Shown here: piece after piece, positions 1 through 8,699 of the stretch
Layout: each line of letters begins with the position of its first letter
Position numbering within the stretch: position 1 is the stretch's first letter
Assembly (NCBI GenBank): GCA_030431635.1
Contig: JAUIIL010000008.1
Coordinates: forward strand, 62,001-126,000
Reading direction: 5' to 3'
Origin: Bacteriovoracia bacterium
Lineage (GTDB): Bacteria > Bdellovibrionota > Bacteriovoracia > Bacteriovoracales > Bacteriovoracaceae
Length of the DNA stretch: 64,000 nt
Made by a program: the position numbers and the translations under genes
The notes under the pieces: model-generated
What the model was told of the DNA's origin: nothing
What the model saw: the letters and a program-made list of their open reading frames with translations, nothing else
The model's database searches: none

Positions 1-347
1 TTGAAAAAACATTTATTTCGGAAGCGAATGTAAGTGTTTCTTACGGTTTTGCTGATGAAAGTAAGGTTTTTTACGATTACTTCCAAGACAAAGAGAGCTA
101 TCAGAAGTTAAAATCTTTAATGGCTTATTTTTTTGATAAAGAAGTTGAAAATGTAGACTTAAAAATTCAATTTCTTTCTAGAGATCAAAAACAAGAGCAA
201 AACTTTGTCTCTCGAGTAGAGAAAGAAGAACAAGAAAGGGCAAAAAGTGAAGAAGAAGCAAAGAAATCTCTACTTGATAATGAGAATATTAAAACATTAG
301 AAAAAGAATTTAATACCAAAGCTGATAAAATCGTTTTAAACAAATGA
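1..347 (+). CDS. dnaX: DNA polymerase III subunit gamma/tau, C-terminal end (partial)
   Basis: This reading frame is open from the window edge (first full codon at position 3) to a TGA at 345-347, so only about the last 114 residues are visible. The visible part is a tau-like tail: a mixed alpha/beta stretch followed by a very charged Lys/Glu-rich helix around residues 60-95. The tail alone is not diagnostic. The assignment rests on order, because dnaX-ybaB-recR is one of the most conserved three-gene runs in bacteria, and ybaB and recR follow at 8-bp spacing and 1-bp overlap. The product would load the sliding clamp and couple the replicative polymerase to the helicase. The N-terminal AAA+ domain lies outside the window. 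Confidence 0.75.
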   Translation, partial: EKTFISEANVSVSYGFADESKVFYDYFQDKESYQKLKSLMAYFFDKEVENVDLKIQFLSRDQKQEQNFVSRVEKEEQERAKSEEEAKKSLLDNENIKTLEKEFNTKADKIVLNK

Positions 348-354
348 GGTCGAA

Positions 355-657
355 GTGAAAAATTTAATGAAACAAGCTCAGCAAATGCAAACCAAGCTTG
401 CCACTCTTCAAAATGAACTAGCGACAAGAGAAGTTGAGGCCAGTTCTGGTGGAGGAATGGTAACGGTTAAAGTAAATGGTAAACAAGAGTTACTAGAGGT
501 TTCTATTAATAAAGAATGCGTTGATCCAGATGATGTTGAAATGTTGGAAGAACTTGTTAAAACTGCTGTTAATCAAGCTCTTAAAGAATCTCAAGATATG
601 GTTTCTAATGCTATGTCAAAAGTAACAGGTGGGCTTAGTATTCCCGGACTTTTTTAA
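355..657 (+). CDS. ybaB: YbaB/EbfC family nucleoid-associated protein
   Basis: A 100-residue protein of the usual YbaB/EbfC length, a small DNA-binding dimer that coats the nucleoid. Family features are visible: an N-terminal Met/Gln-rich helix ([17 protein letters not shown]), the Gly-rich turn [16 protein letters not shown], and a C-terminal helix with [15 protein letters not shown] followed by GLSIPGLF. I chose the GTG at 355, which has GAGG just upstream; the Met at codon 5 is an alternative. It sits between dnaX and recR, and its TAA shares a base with the recR ATG, so the two are probably translationally coupled. Confidence 0.93.
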   Translation: MKNLMKQAQQMQTKLATLQNELATREVEASSGGGMVTVKVNGKQELLEVSINKECVDPDDVEMLEELVKTAVNQALKESQDMVSNAMSKVTGGLSIPGLF

Positions 658-1253
658 TGGATTTACCAGAGCAACTTAAATCTGTTCAATTTTTTTTCTC
701 AAAACTTCCAGGTGTCGGTGAAAAAACGGCAATGCGCCAAACACTTCAAATAACGAATTGGAATGAGAAAGAAAGAGTTCAATTTGCTGAAGCATTAGTT
801 GCTCTTAACTCTCTTAATAATTGTGAGAATTGTGGTTTTTTTAGCTCAAACTCTGTTTGCAATTATTGCCAAGATGAACACCGCATAGAGACACGAACTC
901 TATGTGTCGTTGAATCAATAACAGATTTTATGGCAATAGATAGAAGTGAACAGTATAAAGGGCTCTATCATATTTTAGGAGGAGTCTTAAATCCTCTCAT
1001 GGGCATCGGGCCTGAGGAGCTTAAAATACCTCAGCTTTTAAAAAGAATAGAGATAGATAAAATATCTAATATTATTTTGGCCATAAATCCTTCAGTTGAA
1101 GGAGACGCCACTTGTTCATATTTAAGACAAAAAATATCTGAAAACATTAATGTAGAAAGAATTGGATTTGGAATTCCCATGGGTGGAAGTCTTGAATATC
1201 TTGATTCACTTACTATTATGAAAGCTTTAGAAAATAGGAAGTCTTTTACATGA
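657..1253 (+). CDS. recR: Recombination mediator protein RecR
   Basis: RecR works with RecO (and RecF) to load RecA onto gapped single-stranded DNA. The 198-residue length is normal. The N-terminal helix-hairpin-helix region contains KLPGVGEKTAMR, the zinc finger uses Cys56, Cys59, Cys68 and Cys71, and the Toprim domain begins at LCVVES and continues through HILGGVLNPLMGIGPEEL, the family signature. The ATG overlaps the ybaB stop by one base, and the TGA overlaps the next gene's ATG (ATGA), which implies one transcript from dnaX through at least mglA. Confidence 0.97.
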   Translation: MDLPEQLKSVQFFFSKLPGVGEKTAMRQTLQITNWNEKERVQFAEALVALNSLNNCENCGFFSSNSVCNYCQDEHRIETRTLCVVESITDFMAIDRSEQYKGLYHILGGVLNPLMGIGPEELKIPQLLKRIEIDKISNIILAINPSVEGDATCSYLRQKISENINVERIGFGIPMGGSLEYLDSLTIMKALENRKSFT

Positions 1254-1738
1254 GCAATATACCAAGCCTTTTAAAAAACTTTTTTTCCTCAGAGATGAGT
1301 TTGCAAGATCAAAGTATTTTTGTGACCAGAAAAGATGGAATTTTATTGTATTCAAATATAAAGGATGGTTCGGAGCAAGCCGTTAGTGCTTTGGTCAGTG
1401 GTCTATGGCAAGCAGCAAAATCAATAACGGATTTTTTACCAAGAGAAAATGGTGCAGGGCCGTATAGATTGAGTTTTGACACGTCATCTAAGGGGCTTTA
1501 TATTTTCCCGCTTTTATTGCACCAAGAGGAGTATTTTTTGGCCGTGACTTACGCTGAGCAATTAAACCCAGGACAATTAAAACAAAAAATTAAACATACG
1601 GCCTTGCAATTGAGTGAATTTATCATTAAAAAGGGTCAGCATTTAACGAAAGAAAAAACTGCTAAGAGAGAAGGTTATTTATTTTCTCAAATATCTGATG
1701 AAGAAATGGATCACCTTTTTTCGTTTGCAGGAGAGTAA
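1250..1738 (+). CDS. Roadblock/LC7-domain protein, candidate MglB-type partner of MglA
   Basis: A 162-residue soluble protein with the roadblock/LC7 layout: an N-terminal helix, a beta hairpin (SIFVTRKDGILLYSNI), a long helix (AVSALVSGLWQAAKSITDFL), two further strands (GLYIFPLLLHQEEYFLAV) and a C-terminal helix (QLKQKIKHTALQLSEFI), plus a charged tail of about 35 residues. In myxobacteria MglB, a roadblock dimer, is the GTPase-activating protein of MglA and is encoded directly upstream of it. This gene is also directly upstream of mglA (5-bp gap). The fold call is by pattern and order rather than strong identity. GAP activity is inferred. Confidence 0.7.
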   Translation: MSNIPSLLKNFFSSEMSLQDQSIFVTRKDGILLYSNIKDGSEQAVSALVSGLWQAAKSITDFLPRENGAGPYRLSFDTSSKGLYIFPLLLHQEEYFLAVTYAEQLNPGQLKQKIKHTALQLSEFIIKKGQHLTKEKTAKREGYLFSQISDEEMDHLFSFAGE

Positions 1739-1743
1739 CATAG

Positions 1744-2334
1744 ATGTCATTTGTAAATTATCATACAAAAGAAATTAACTGCAAGATAGTTTATTACGGC
1801 CCAGGATTGGGGGGAAAGACAACGAATATTCAGTATGTATATCAAAAGACAGCTTCTGGTAATAAAGGAAGAATGGTTACTCTTAATACTGAAAATGAAA
1901 GAACGCTCTTTTTCGATTTCTTACCTCTTGATCTTGGCGAAATAAGAGGCTTTAAAACAAGATTCCATCTTTATACAGTTCCTGGGCAAGTTTTTTATGA
2001 ATCAAGTCGAAAACTTATCTTAAGGGGCGTTGATGGGGTTGTATTTGTTGCCGATTCACAGGTTGAAAAGCTTGAATCAAATTTGGAAAGTTTAGAGGGA
2101 TTAAAAGAGAACCTTGCTTCTCAAGGGTATGATTTTCAAAAACTGCCGATTGTTATGCAGTGGAACAAAAGAGATTTACCAAACGTTACTTCTGTTTCCG
2201 AACTAAGTAAGAAGCTTAACGAATTTAACTTTCCAGAATTTGAATCTGTTGCAGTTAAAGGTGATGGAGTGTTTGAAACACTAAAAATGATTAGCAAATT
2301 AGTTTTAATGAATATTAAAGGTGGACTCAATTAA
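1744..2334 (+). CDS. mglA: MglA-type Ras-like polarity GTPase
   Basis: A 196-residue small GTPase of the MglA family, which sets the leading pole for gliding and pilus switching in Myxococcus and affects pili and prey invasion in Bdellovibrio. Motifs are intact: P-loop GPGLGGKTT at residues 19-27, switch II VPGQ ending at Gln82 (the position whose mutation locks myxococcal MglA in the GTP form), and NKRD at 141-144 for guanine specificity. There is no membrane segment. The start has AGGAGAG about 10 bases upstream. It lies between a roadblock protein and a DksA-type factor, in the same operon as recR. Confidence 0.95.
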   Translation: MSFVNYHTKEINCKIVYYGPGLGGKTTNIQYVYQKTASGNKGRMVTLNTENERTLFFDFLPLDLGEIRGFKTRFHLYTVPGQVFYESSRKLILRGVDGVVFVADSQVEKLESNLESLEGLKENLASQGYDFQKLPIVMQWNKRDLPNVTSVSELSKKLNEFNFPEFESVAVKGDGVFETLKMISKLVLMNIKGGLN

Positions 2335-2352
2335 AGAGTATAGGGAGAGAAT

Positions 2353-2781
2353 ATGCCTAAGTCACATTTAAAGAAAAAACAAATTGAACAATTAAAGGCC
2401 AAGCTAATAGATGAAAAAAATGGTCTTATTTTTAAAACAATGAATCATACAGAATTTAATAATTCTCAAGAACAATCCAGTGATGAAGTTGATAAAGCAA
2501 ATGCTGACGTCAATAATGCTCAACAGTTACGTTTTAGAAATAGAGAAGTCTTCTATGCCAAAAAAATTGATCAAGCCTTGGCCCGTTTTGCTTCTGATGA
2601 ATATGGTGAGTGTCTAGATTGTGGGGCCACAATTCCTTTTGAAAGACTTTTGGCCAGACCAACGGCTGAGCTTTGTATTTCTTGCAAAGAAGAAGCAGAA
2701 AGAGATGAATCATCAAATTTTATTGCCAGACAATCAAAATCTTTAGGAACTAAAATTAACCTCGTGTCTTCTCTGGCCTAA
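2353..2781 (+). CDS. dksA: DksA/TraR family RNA polymerase-binding transcription factor
   Basis: A 142-residue protein with two predicted N-terminal helices that form the coiled coil reaching into the RNA polymerase secondary channel. The tip carries the DxxDxA motif (Asp44, Asp47, Ala49) that marks functional DksA. The C-terminal zinc finger is the four-Cys form, with Cys87, Cys90, Cys108 and Cys111. DksA works with ppGpp to adjust rRNA and amino-acid promoters. Here it occupies the place just upstream of rsmH where mraZ usually lies; no mraZ is present. Only 4 bp separate its TAA from the rsmH ATG. It could be a DksA paralogue; others may exist elsewhere in the genome. Confidence 0.9.
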   Translation: MPKSHLKKKQIEQLKAKLIDEKNGLIFKTMNHTEFNNSQEQSSDEVDKANADVNNAQQLRFRNREVFYAKKIDQALARFASDEYGECLDCGATIPFERLLARPTAELCISCKEEAERDESSNFIARQSKSLGTKINLVSSLA

Positions 2782-2785
2782 ATCA

Positions 2786-3748
2786 ATGAACTCCTACAAG
2801 GAACATTATTCTGTTCTTAATAAGGAGGTTATTGATTTTTTAACAGAAAATGCCCCTGATGAAGCTGTTTATGCAGATATGACTTTTGGGGCGGGTGGGC
2901 ATTGTTTTGCTTTTAAAAAAGCTAAGCCCAATTCACGTGTTTATGCAGTTGATCAAGATAGTGAAGCCTTTCGTAATGGTTTAGAACTAATTAATTCACA
3001 AGGATATACTGACTCAATAGAGCTTTTTAATATCAACTTTCAAAATTTCCCCCAGATTGCTCAAGAGAAGGATCTTCTTTTTGATGGAATCGTTATGGAT
3101 TTAGGAGTTTCATCTCATCATTTTGATTCTTTTGAAAGAGGTTTTTCGTTTCGAGAATCAGCTCCACTAGATATGAGAATGGACATTTCAAACAACGAAT
3201 TAACAGCGAAAAAAATTGTTAACGATTATTCTTCTGAAGAGCTAGAAAGAATTTTCTTTGAATATGGAGAAGAAAAATTTAGTAAAACGATTGTTAAAAA
3301 CATTCTTGAATCGAGAGAAAGAAAAGAGATAGAAACAACAAAAGAGTTGGAAGATATTATCTTTCACAGCTACCCCAAAAAAATGAGACATGGAAAAACC
3401 CACCCTGCAACTAAAGCATTTCAAGCGTTAAGAATTGAAGTAAATAAAGAATTAGAAGTTTTAGAAAAAACCTTACAAAAATTGTTTGGTTTATTAAAAG
3501 ATGGAGGACGTCTCGCGGTCATCAGTTTTCATTCACTAGAAGACAGAATCGTTAAGCATGAGTTTAAAAAAATCTACCAAAATAATAGAGAATTCGTTAA
3601 AATATTAACTAAAAGACCTTTACAGCCTGGAGATATGGAAATTTCAGAAAATAAAAGGTCAAGAAGTGCAAAGCTTAGAGTCATAGAAAAAAACCATGGA
3701 GGGTTTGGTGACCAGAAGAAATACAAGAAGTATAAAAAAGAAACCTGA
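2786..3748 (+). CDS. rsmH: 16S rRNA m4C1402 methyltransferase RsmH (MraW)
   Basis: An S-adenosylmethionine-dependent enzyme that methylates N4 of C1402 in 16S rRNA, and the usual first gene of the dcw cluster. The 320-residue length is typical. Signatures include HYSVLNKEVIDFL at the start, the SAM motif DMTFGAGGHC, VMDLGVSSHHFD, RGFSFRESAPLDMRMD, TKAFQALRIEVNKELE and ISFHSLEDRIVK. The basic C-terminus runs into the next gene, and the two frames overlap by about 40 bp. Confidence 0.97.
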   Translation: MNSYKEHYSVLNKEVIDFLTENAPDEAVYADMTFGAGGHCFAFKKAKPNSRVYAVDQDSEAFRNGLELINSQGYTDSIELFNINFQNFPQIAQEKDLLFDGIVMDLGVSSHHFDSFERGFSFRESAPLDMRMDISNNELTAKKIVNDYSSEELERIFFEYGEEKFSKTIVKNILESRERKEIETTKELEDIIFHSYPKKMRHGKTHPATKAFQALRIEVNKELEVLEKTLQKLFGLLKDGGRLAVISFHSLEDRIVKHEFKKIYQNNREFVKILTKRPLQPGDMEISENKRSRSAKLRVIEKNHGGFGDQKKYKKYKKET

Positions 3749-4028
3749 AAAAAACTTCTATTTTCAAAAACTTATTAAGTCTCGTTATTTCCCACTTATT
3801 TGTTGTTATATTGTCATTGGTCTTAGTTTTGTATTGGTCAGAATGAAGAGAATTGAGCAAGATTACGCTTATAATGAAATCTCTCATAAACTGATTAATG
3901 TAAATAATAAAATTAAAGAGCTTAAGGCCAATAAGGCCCAGCTTCTTTCTATAAAAAATCTCAGAAAAATTTCAAAAAGATATAAATTAAAAGAACCCGA
4001 TCATAAACATATAATTATAATACCTTAA
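3708..4028 (+). CDS. ftsL: Cell division protein FtsL (divergent)
   Basis: A small bitopic protein: basic cytoplasmic N-terminus, one membrane segment (FPLICCYIVIGLSFVLVRM), then a periplasmic helix (NEISHKLINVNNKIKELKANKAQLLSI) with heptad-like spacing, and a basic tail. This is the FtsL architecture, and the position between rsmH and ftsI is where ftsL always lies. FtsL joins FtsB and FtsQ to activate FtsWI. I prefer the GTG at 3708 (106 residues) because GGAGGG at 3698-3703 lies four bases upstream; the in-frame ATG at 3696 has no ribosome-binding site and would contain that signal. Sequence identity is low, as is normal for FtsL. Confidence 0.8.
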   Translation: MTRRNTRSIKKKPEKNFYFQKLIKSRYFPLICCYIVIGLSFVLVRMKRIEQDYAYNEISHKLINVNNKIKELKANKAQLLSIKNLRKISKRYKLKEPDHKHIIIIP

Positions 4029-4032
4029 AAAC

Positions 4033-5925
4033 ATGAAACTAAAAATAGCGATTACATTTACTTGTTTTTGTACCCTTTTCCTACTTGTTATTGCAAAGGC
4101 ATTTTATGTTCAGATCGTTAATCGAGATAATCTCATAGCTTATTCAGAATCTCAGTTTATTAGAAAGGTAAAAAAATATCCGAAACGTGGACATATTTTA
4201 GATAGAAATGGGAATCCCTTGGCCATTAATATCAAAACATATGGAATTTTTGCGATTCCCAAAAATATTAATGATTTAAAATCTACTTTAAGAAGACTTA
4301 ATAAAATTATTTCAAGTATTGATGTTGAGAAGTTGTATAAAACAATTAAAAAAAGAGACAAATATACCTGGGTAAAAAGAAAGATTAAACTAACAAACAA
4401 ACAAGTTGAAGAGATAAAAGAAATCGATGGAATTTATATGGAAGAACAATCTAGTCGATTTTACCCAAATAACGAACTAGCATCACAGTTAATAGGTTTT
4501 GTTGGGATCGACAATATTGGTTTGTCTGGTGTTGAGTATAGTTTTAATAAACAGTTAAAAGGTGAAGCTCAAATTATTAAATATTATAAAGATGCAAAGG
4601 GACGACCCATAAAGTTTGAATCAAAGGAAGTAGAGGAAGACTCGAAAGACTTAGTGTTATCAATAGATAAAGACATTCAGGCTGCGTTAGAGAAGTATCT
4701 TAAAGAAGGTGTTGAATCCTCTCAAGCTAAAATGGGAGGGGCTGCGATTATGGATACTCAGACAGGTGAAATTTGGGCGATGGCCAATTATCCTAGTTAT
4801 GACTTAAATAATATAAAAAAATCAAAAGTAAGTAATAGAAAACTCTCATACGTTACGGATCCATTTGAGCCTGGTTCAGTTTTTAAAATTACAACGATAG
4901 CCTCTGCTTTAGAAAATAAAATCGTTAATCCTGAGACAAATTATTACTGCGAAAAAGGCCAATTACTTGTTAATAATCACATCATAAGTGAAGCAGAAGG
5001 TGGAAAAGGATTTGATTGGCTTTCTGTTTCAGATATTTTGGCCAAAAGCTCGAATGTTGGAACAACCAAAATAGCTTTTGATTTAACTTTTTCAAAATTT
5101 AAAGAAACTCTGGATAAATTTCCTGTTGGAAAAAAAACTGGAATTGAGCTACCTGGTGAATCCAGAGGGATTTTTCACTTTAATGATACGGTGACGCCAT
5201 TAACTTTGAGTAATATAAGTTTTGGGCAAGGAATTGCAACGACAGGAGTTCAAATTCTTGCGACATATGCAGTAATTGCCAATAATGGAACTTACGTAAA
5301 ACCGACACTACTAAAAGTAAAAGAAAAACCTATTGGGCATAAAATTTTAAAAAAATCAGTGGCCAAAGATCTTCAGAAGATGCTTGTTAAAGCGGTTTAT
5401 AAAGGAACAGGACATAGAGCCCATGTTCCTCATTATCTGATCGCTGGAAAAACAAGCACGGCTCAAAGAGTTTCTGAAACAGGTGGGTATGATGGTTATA
5501 TTCCAGGTTTTGTTGGTTTTCCAATAGGGATCAAGAAAAGGTTTGTTGTTTTTGTTTATGTTGATGATCCTCATGGGAAATATTATGGAAATGAAGTAGC
5601 AGCGCCGATATTTAAAAAAATAACAGAATATGTTCTCTATAAGAATAAAGAGTTTGATCATATGGCCAAAAATAAAAATGAAACGTATAAAAATGTTATT
5701 GATGATGTAAAGGTTTCTCATTCTTCTGTTAGAAAAATGATGAAAGGCTCTCCCAATTTTTTAGGTCTTGATAAGGTTAGTGCAAGAAACTTAGCTTATA
5801 AACTGAATCTTGATGTTGAGTTTGAAGGCTACGGAATAGTGAGAAAGCAGGAGCCACTTCCTGGAGTTGATTTAAAGCAGGGAGAAAAAATAAAACTTTA
5901 TTTTCAAGCACCTGTTTATGAATAG
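4033..5925 (+). CDS. ftsI: Septal peptidoglycan transpeptidase FtsI (PBP3) with C-terminal PASTA domain
   Basis: A class B penicillin-binding protein that cross-links septal peptidoglycan with FtsW. It has an N-terminal membrane anchor (residues 6-25), a pedestal domain beginning at KRGHILDRNG, and a transpeptidase domain with SVFK (Ser282, Lys285), SSN (339-341) and KTS in place of KTG (473-475). A single PASTA-like repeat occupies the last 60 or so residues (SARNLAYKLNLDVEF...QEPLPG), giving 630 residues. A C-terminal PASTA domain is seen in Spo/FtsI proteins of several phyla, though not in E. coli FtsI. The gene overlaps murE by 8 bp. Confidence 0.95.
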   Translation: MKLKIAITFTCFCTLFLLVIAKAFYVQIVNRDNLIAYSESQFIRKVKKYPKRGHILDRNGNPLAINIKTYGIFAIPKNINDLKSTLRRLNKIISSIDVEKLYKTIKKRDKYTWVKRKIKLTNKQVEEIKEIDGIYMEEQSSRFYPNNELASQLIGFVGIDNIGLSGVEYSFNKQLKGEAQIIKYYKDAKGRPIKFESKEVEEDSKDLVLSIDKDIQAALEKYLKEGVESSQAKMGGAAIMDTQTGEIWAMANYPSYDLNNIKKSKVSNRKLSYVTDPFEPGSVFKITTIASALENKIVNPETNYYCEKGQLLVNNHIISEAEGGKGFDWLSVSDILAKSSNVGTTKIAFDLTFSKFKETLDKFPVGKKTGIELPGESRGIFHFNDTVTPLTLSNISFGQGIATTGVQILATYAVIANNGTYVKPTLLKVKEKPIGHKILKKSVAKDLQKMLVKAVYKGTGHRAHVPHYLIAGKTSTAQRVSETGGYDGYIPGFVGFPIGIKKRFVVFVYVDDPHGKYYGNEVAAPIFKKITEYVLYKNKEFDHMAKNKNETYKNVIDDVKVSHSSVRKMMKGSPNFLGLDKVSARNLAYKLNLDVEFEGYGIVRKQEPLPGVDLKQGEKIKLYFQAPVYE

Positions 5926-7297
5926 TAATGAAATTTTAAAAAAACTCTCTTCATTTATTCTCACTCATAATCTAGAAAAAAATCTTGAGCTTAAAGACAC
6001 ACAATGGAAAACAGAAGAGTCAACCACTGAAAGTATTTTATTTTATTCTATCTCTGATACTCTTTTGGCCAAAGATGCCTTTTATCAGAGAATGAAGAAC
6101 ACAGATTATGGAGTTTTAATAACAGATAGAATCAACGCTACTGTGGAAAAGCAAAAAAATTATATCGTCGTTCAGAAAGAGAGTTGGCTTGAGTGTCAAA
6201 AAATTATTTGTGATTTATTTTATCCATATTCACTAGAAACAAAATTAATAGGCATAACAGGAACAAATGGGAAAACAACAACTGCCGATTTGGTTCTTCA
6301 ACTAGGAACTCAGAATCATTTAAATGTTCTTACCGTGGGAACTCTTGGTCTTAGAGATAAAAATGGAGTTATTGTTGATTTAGGTTTAACAACACCTCCT
6401 TATATTGAAATAAGAAAAATTATTCATCAATATGAAAAAAAATATAACACTATTGTTTTCGAAGTCAGTAGTCATGCTTTAGAGCAAGGAAGAGTTTATG
6501 AAATAAATTTTCACGCAGCAGCTTGGACAAATTTAACTCAAGATCACCTGGATTATCACCAAACATTTGAAAATTATTTCAAAGCAAAGGAAAAAATACT
6601 AAATCATCTCCATGTTGGAAGTCATTTACTTATTCCGGAGCAGTCAAAAAACTTGTTAACAAAATTAAAAAAAGAAAAAATTATAATAATTAAAAAAATA
6701 AACTTTCAAGAAAAAATACCTCCCTTTTTGGAAAGCTCTTTTAATCAAGTGAATTATTCTCTTGCTTGTGCATTGTTGTGTGAAATAACGAAGTTAAATA
6801 AAAAAGATCCTATGTTAATAAAGCCAACTCCTGGTAGGTTTCATTTGATTGATTGGAATGAGAGAAAAATAATTATTGATTTTGCTCATACTCCTGATGC
6901 TCTTTTGAATATTGGCCAGGCCATAAAAGAAGCTTATCCAAAAAGAAGAGTTGTTACGGTTTTTGGATGTGGTGGAAACAGAGATAAAAAAAAGCGACCT
7001 TTAATGGGGGAAGCAGTAAGTAGTTTTTCTGATCTGATCTATTTAACCAATGATAATCCTAGAGATGAAGAACCGTTAGATATTATAAATGATATTTTGC
7101 CAGCAATATCGAAAGAGCATTATATTGAAGTAGAAAGAAAAAAAGCTATAAAAAAAGCAATGGAAAACTCAACAAAAAGAGACGTTATTTTAATTGCAGG
7201 GAAAGGACATGAGGATTACATGATAATTAAGGGAAAAAAAATTAGTTATTCAGATGAAGCATCAGTCCAAGACGTCATGAGGTATTGTCGTGATTAA
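5918..7297 (+). CDS. murE: UDP-MurNAc-L-Ala-D-Glu:meso-DAP ligase MurE
   Basis: A Mur ligase that adds the third residue of the peptidoglycan stem peptide. The ATP P-loop GTNGKT is at residues 115-120. The middle domain has FEVSSHALEQGR and TNLTQDHLDYH, followed by FENYFKAKEKIL, which contains the Lys that is carbamoylated in the family. The C-terminal domain has FGCGGNRDKKKRPLMG and the DNPR motif that selects meso-diaminopimelate over lysine. All expected catalytic residues are therefore present. At 459 residues it is slightly short at the N-terminus. It overlaps ftsI and murF by 8 bp each, so translation is probably coupled. Confidence 0.97.
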   Translation: MNSNEILKKLSSFILTHNLEKNLELKDTQWKTEESTTESILFYSISDTLLAKDAFYQRMKNTDYGVLITDRINATVEKQKNYIVVQKESWLECQKIICDLFYPYSLETKLIGITGTNGKTTTADLVLQLGTQNHLNVLTVGTLGLRDKNGVIVDLGLTTPPYIEIRKIIHQYEKKYNTIVFEVSSHALEQGRVYEINFHAAAWTNLTQDHLDYHQTFENYFKAKEKILNHLHVGSHLLIPEQSKNLLTKLKKEKIIIIKKINFQEKIPPFLESSFNQVNYSLACALLCEITKLNKKDPMLIKPTPGRFHLIDWNERKIIIDFAHTPDALLNIGQAIKEAYPKRRVVTVFGCGGNRDKKKRPLMGEAVSSFSDLIYLTNDNPRDEEPLDIINDILPAISKEHYIEVERKKAIKKAMENSTKRDVILIAGKGHEDYMIIKGKKISYSDEASVQDVMRYCRD

Positions 7298-8684
7298 GAG
7301 TGAGTTGATTAAAAAAGTTAATAGTGTTGTTGATATTGTAGGTGAACTTCCAAAAAACTGGATTCATTTCTCAACAGATTCAAGGTCCTTTTATGATGGA
7401 ATATTTGTGGCCATTACAGGTGAAAAGTTTAATGCAGTTAATTTTCTGGAAGAGGTTCTAAAGAAAAACTGCAAGGTGATTGTTTATTCATCAACTGCAG
7501 AGAATAGGCAAAGAGTTCACTCTTTTGCCCAAGAGTATCAAGATGTTACTTGGGTATGTGTGGAAGATAGTATCGTTTTTTTACAAGAGCTTGCTGGGTT
7601 ACAAGCTGAAGAGTTTAAAAAAAATGGTGGAAAGATAATTGGAATAACTGGATCAAATGGAAAAACCACAAATAAGGAGATGATATATCATATTCTTGAT
7701 AAGGTTTTCCCAAATAAAGTATATAAAACAAAACATAATAACAACAACCATATTGGTGTTCCTTTAACCATTTTAGAAATTAATCCCCAAATAGAGCTTC
7801 TTATTTTGGAACTTGGGAGTAATCATCCTGGTGAAATGAAGGTTGTTTGTGATATTGCCAAACCTCAAATTGGAATAACAACTAATATTGGTCAAACTCA
7901 TCTTGAGTTTTTTGAAAACGAAGAAGCCGTTTTTCATGAAGAGAGCTATCTGTATCAAGTGGTGAAAGAAAATTCTAATTCTATATTTTTTATTAATAAT
8001 GATGATAGCTATCTTGCTCAGCTAGAAAAAACACCATGTACTAGAACTTATGGTGTTGAGAAATTTTCAGATTTTGTTTTTTATTTCCATGGAAATGAAA
8101 TTGAAATTAAAACAAAGAATAAGCAATTTTTGATTAAAAATGAAAGTATTACTGGAGAGCATAACCGGCATAACTTGGCCGCGAGTTTTTCTCTTTGTTA
8201 TGATCTTTTTCCTCAACATGAAGATAAGTTGATTCAAGCGGCATCGTCATTTAAACCAACGGCCAATCGCTCTCAATGGCTGAAGATGGATGAGAGCCTT
8301 ATTTTTCTAGATGCTTATAACGCTAATCCTTCTTCCATGAAACTATCTTTGAAAGGTTTTTTTGACGAATGTAGAAAACAACAAATTTTAGCGCGTGAGA
8401 TATTAATAATAATGGGCGATATGAATGAGCTTGGTAAGAAATCAATTGAGTATCATGAGGAGCTAGGTTCTTATCTCAATGGGTTCGAATTAGGCCAAGC
8501 CCTCTTTATCGGGAAATACTCTTTGAGTTATAAAAAAAATTTTGCTGGGAAAGGAAAAACTTATCCCAGCCGTTCTGATTTAACTAAAGAAGAGATCAGG
8601 GGGTATTTGTCACAATTTAGAGCTGTGTTTATTAAAGGAAGTCGTTCTTTACAACTTGAGTCATTACTAGATATAACTAAATAA
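7290..8684 (+). CDS. murF: UDP-MurNAc-tripeptide:D-Ala-D-Ala ligase MurF
   Basis: Adds D-Ala-D-Ala to finish the UDP-MurNAc-pentapeptide. The start is a GTG that overlaps the murE stop. Motifs include GSNGKTTNKE (121-130), ELGSNHPGEM, TNIGQTHLEFF, LDAYNANPSSM and IIMGDMNELG. The position that is normally the carbamoylated lysine (AKGE or TKSE in homologues) aligns here with Glu218 in HEESYLYQ. That is unusual and is reported as a finding. The rest of the active site is conventional, so I expect activity. Length is 464 residues. Confidence 0.95.
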   Translation: MIKSELIKKVNSVVDIVGELPKNWIHFSTDSRSFYDGIFVAITGEKFNAVNFLEEVLKKNCKVIVYSSTAENRQRVHSFAQEYQDVTWVCVEDSIVFLQELAGLQAEEFKKNGGKIIGITGSNGKTTNKEMIYHILDKVFPNKVYKTKHNNNNHIGVPLTILEINPQIELLILELGSNHPGEMKVVCDIAKPQIGITTNIGQTHLEFFENEEAVFHEESYLYQVVKENSNSIFFINNDDSYLAQLEKTPCTRTYGVEKFSDFVFYFHGNEIEIKTKNKQFLIKNESITGEHNRHNLAASFSLCYDLFPQHEDKLIQAASSFKPTANRSQWLKMDESLIFLDAYNANPSSMKLSLKGFFDECRKQQILAREILIIMGDMNELGKKSIEYHEELGSYLNGFELGQALFIGKYSLSYKKNFAGKGKTYPSRSDLTKEEIRGYLSQFRAVFIKGSRSLQLESLLDITK

Positions 8685-8699
8685 TCCAAAGGTTTAGTT

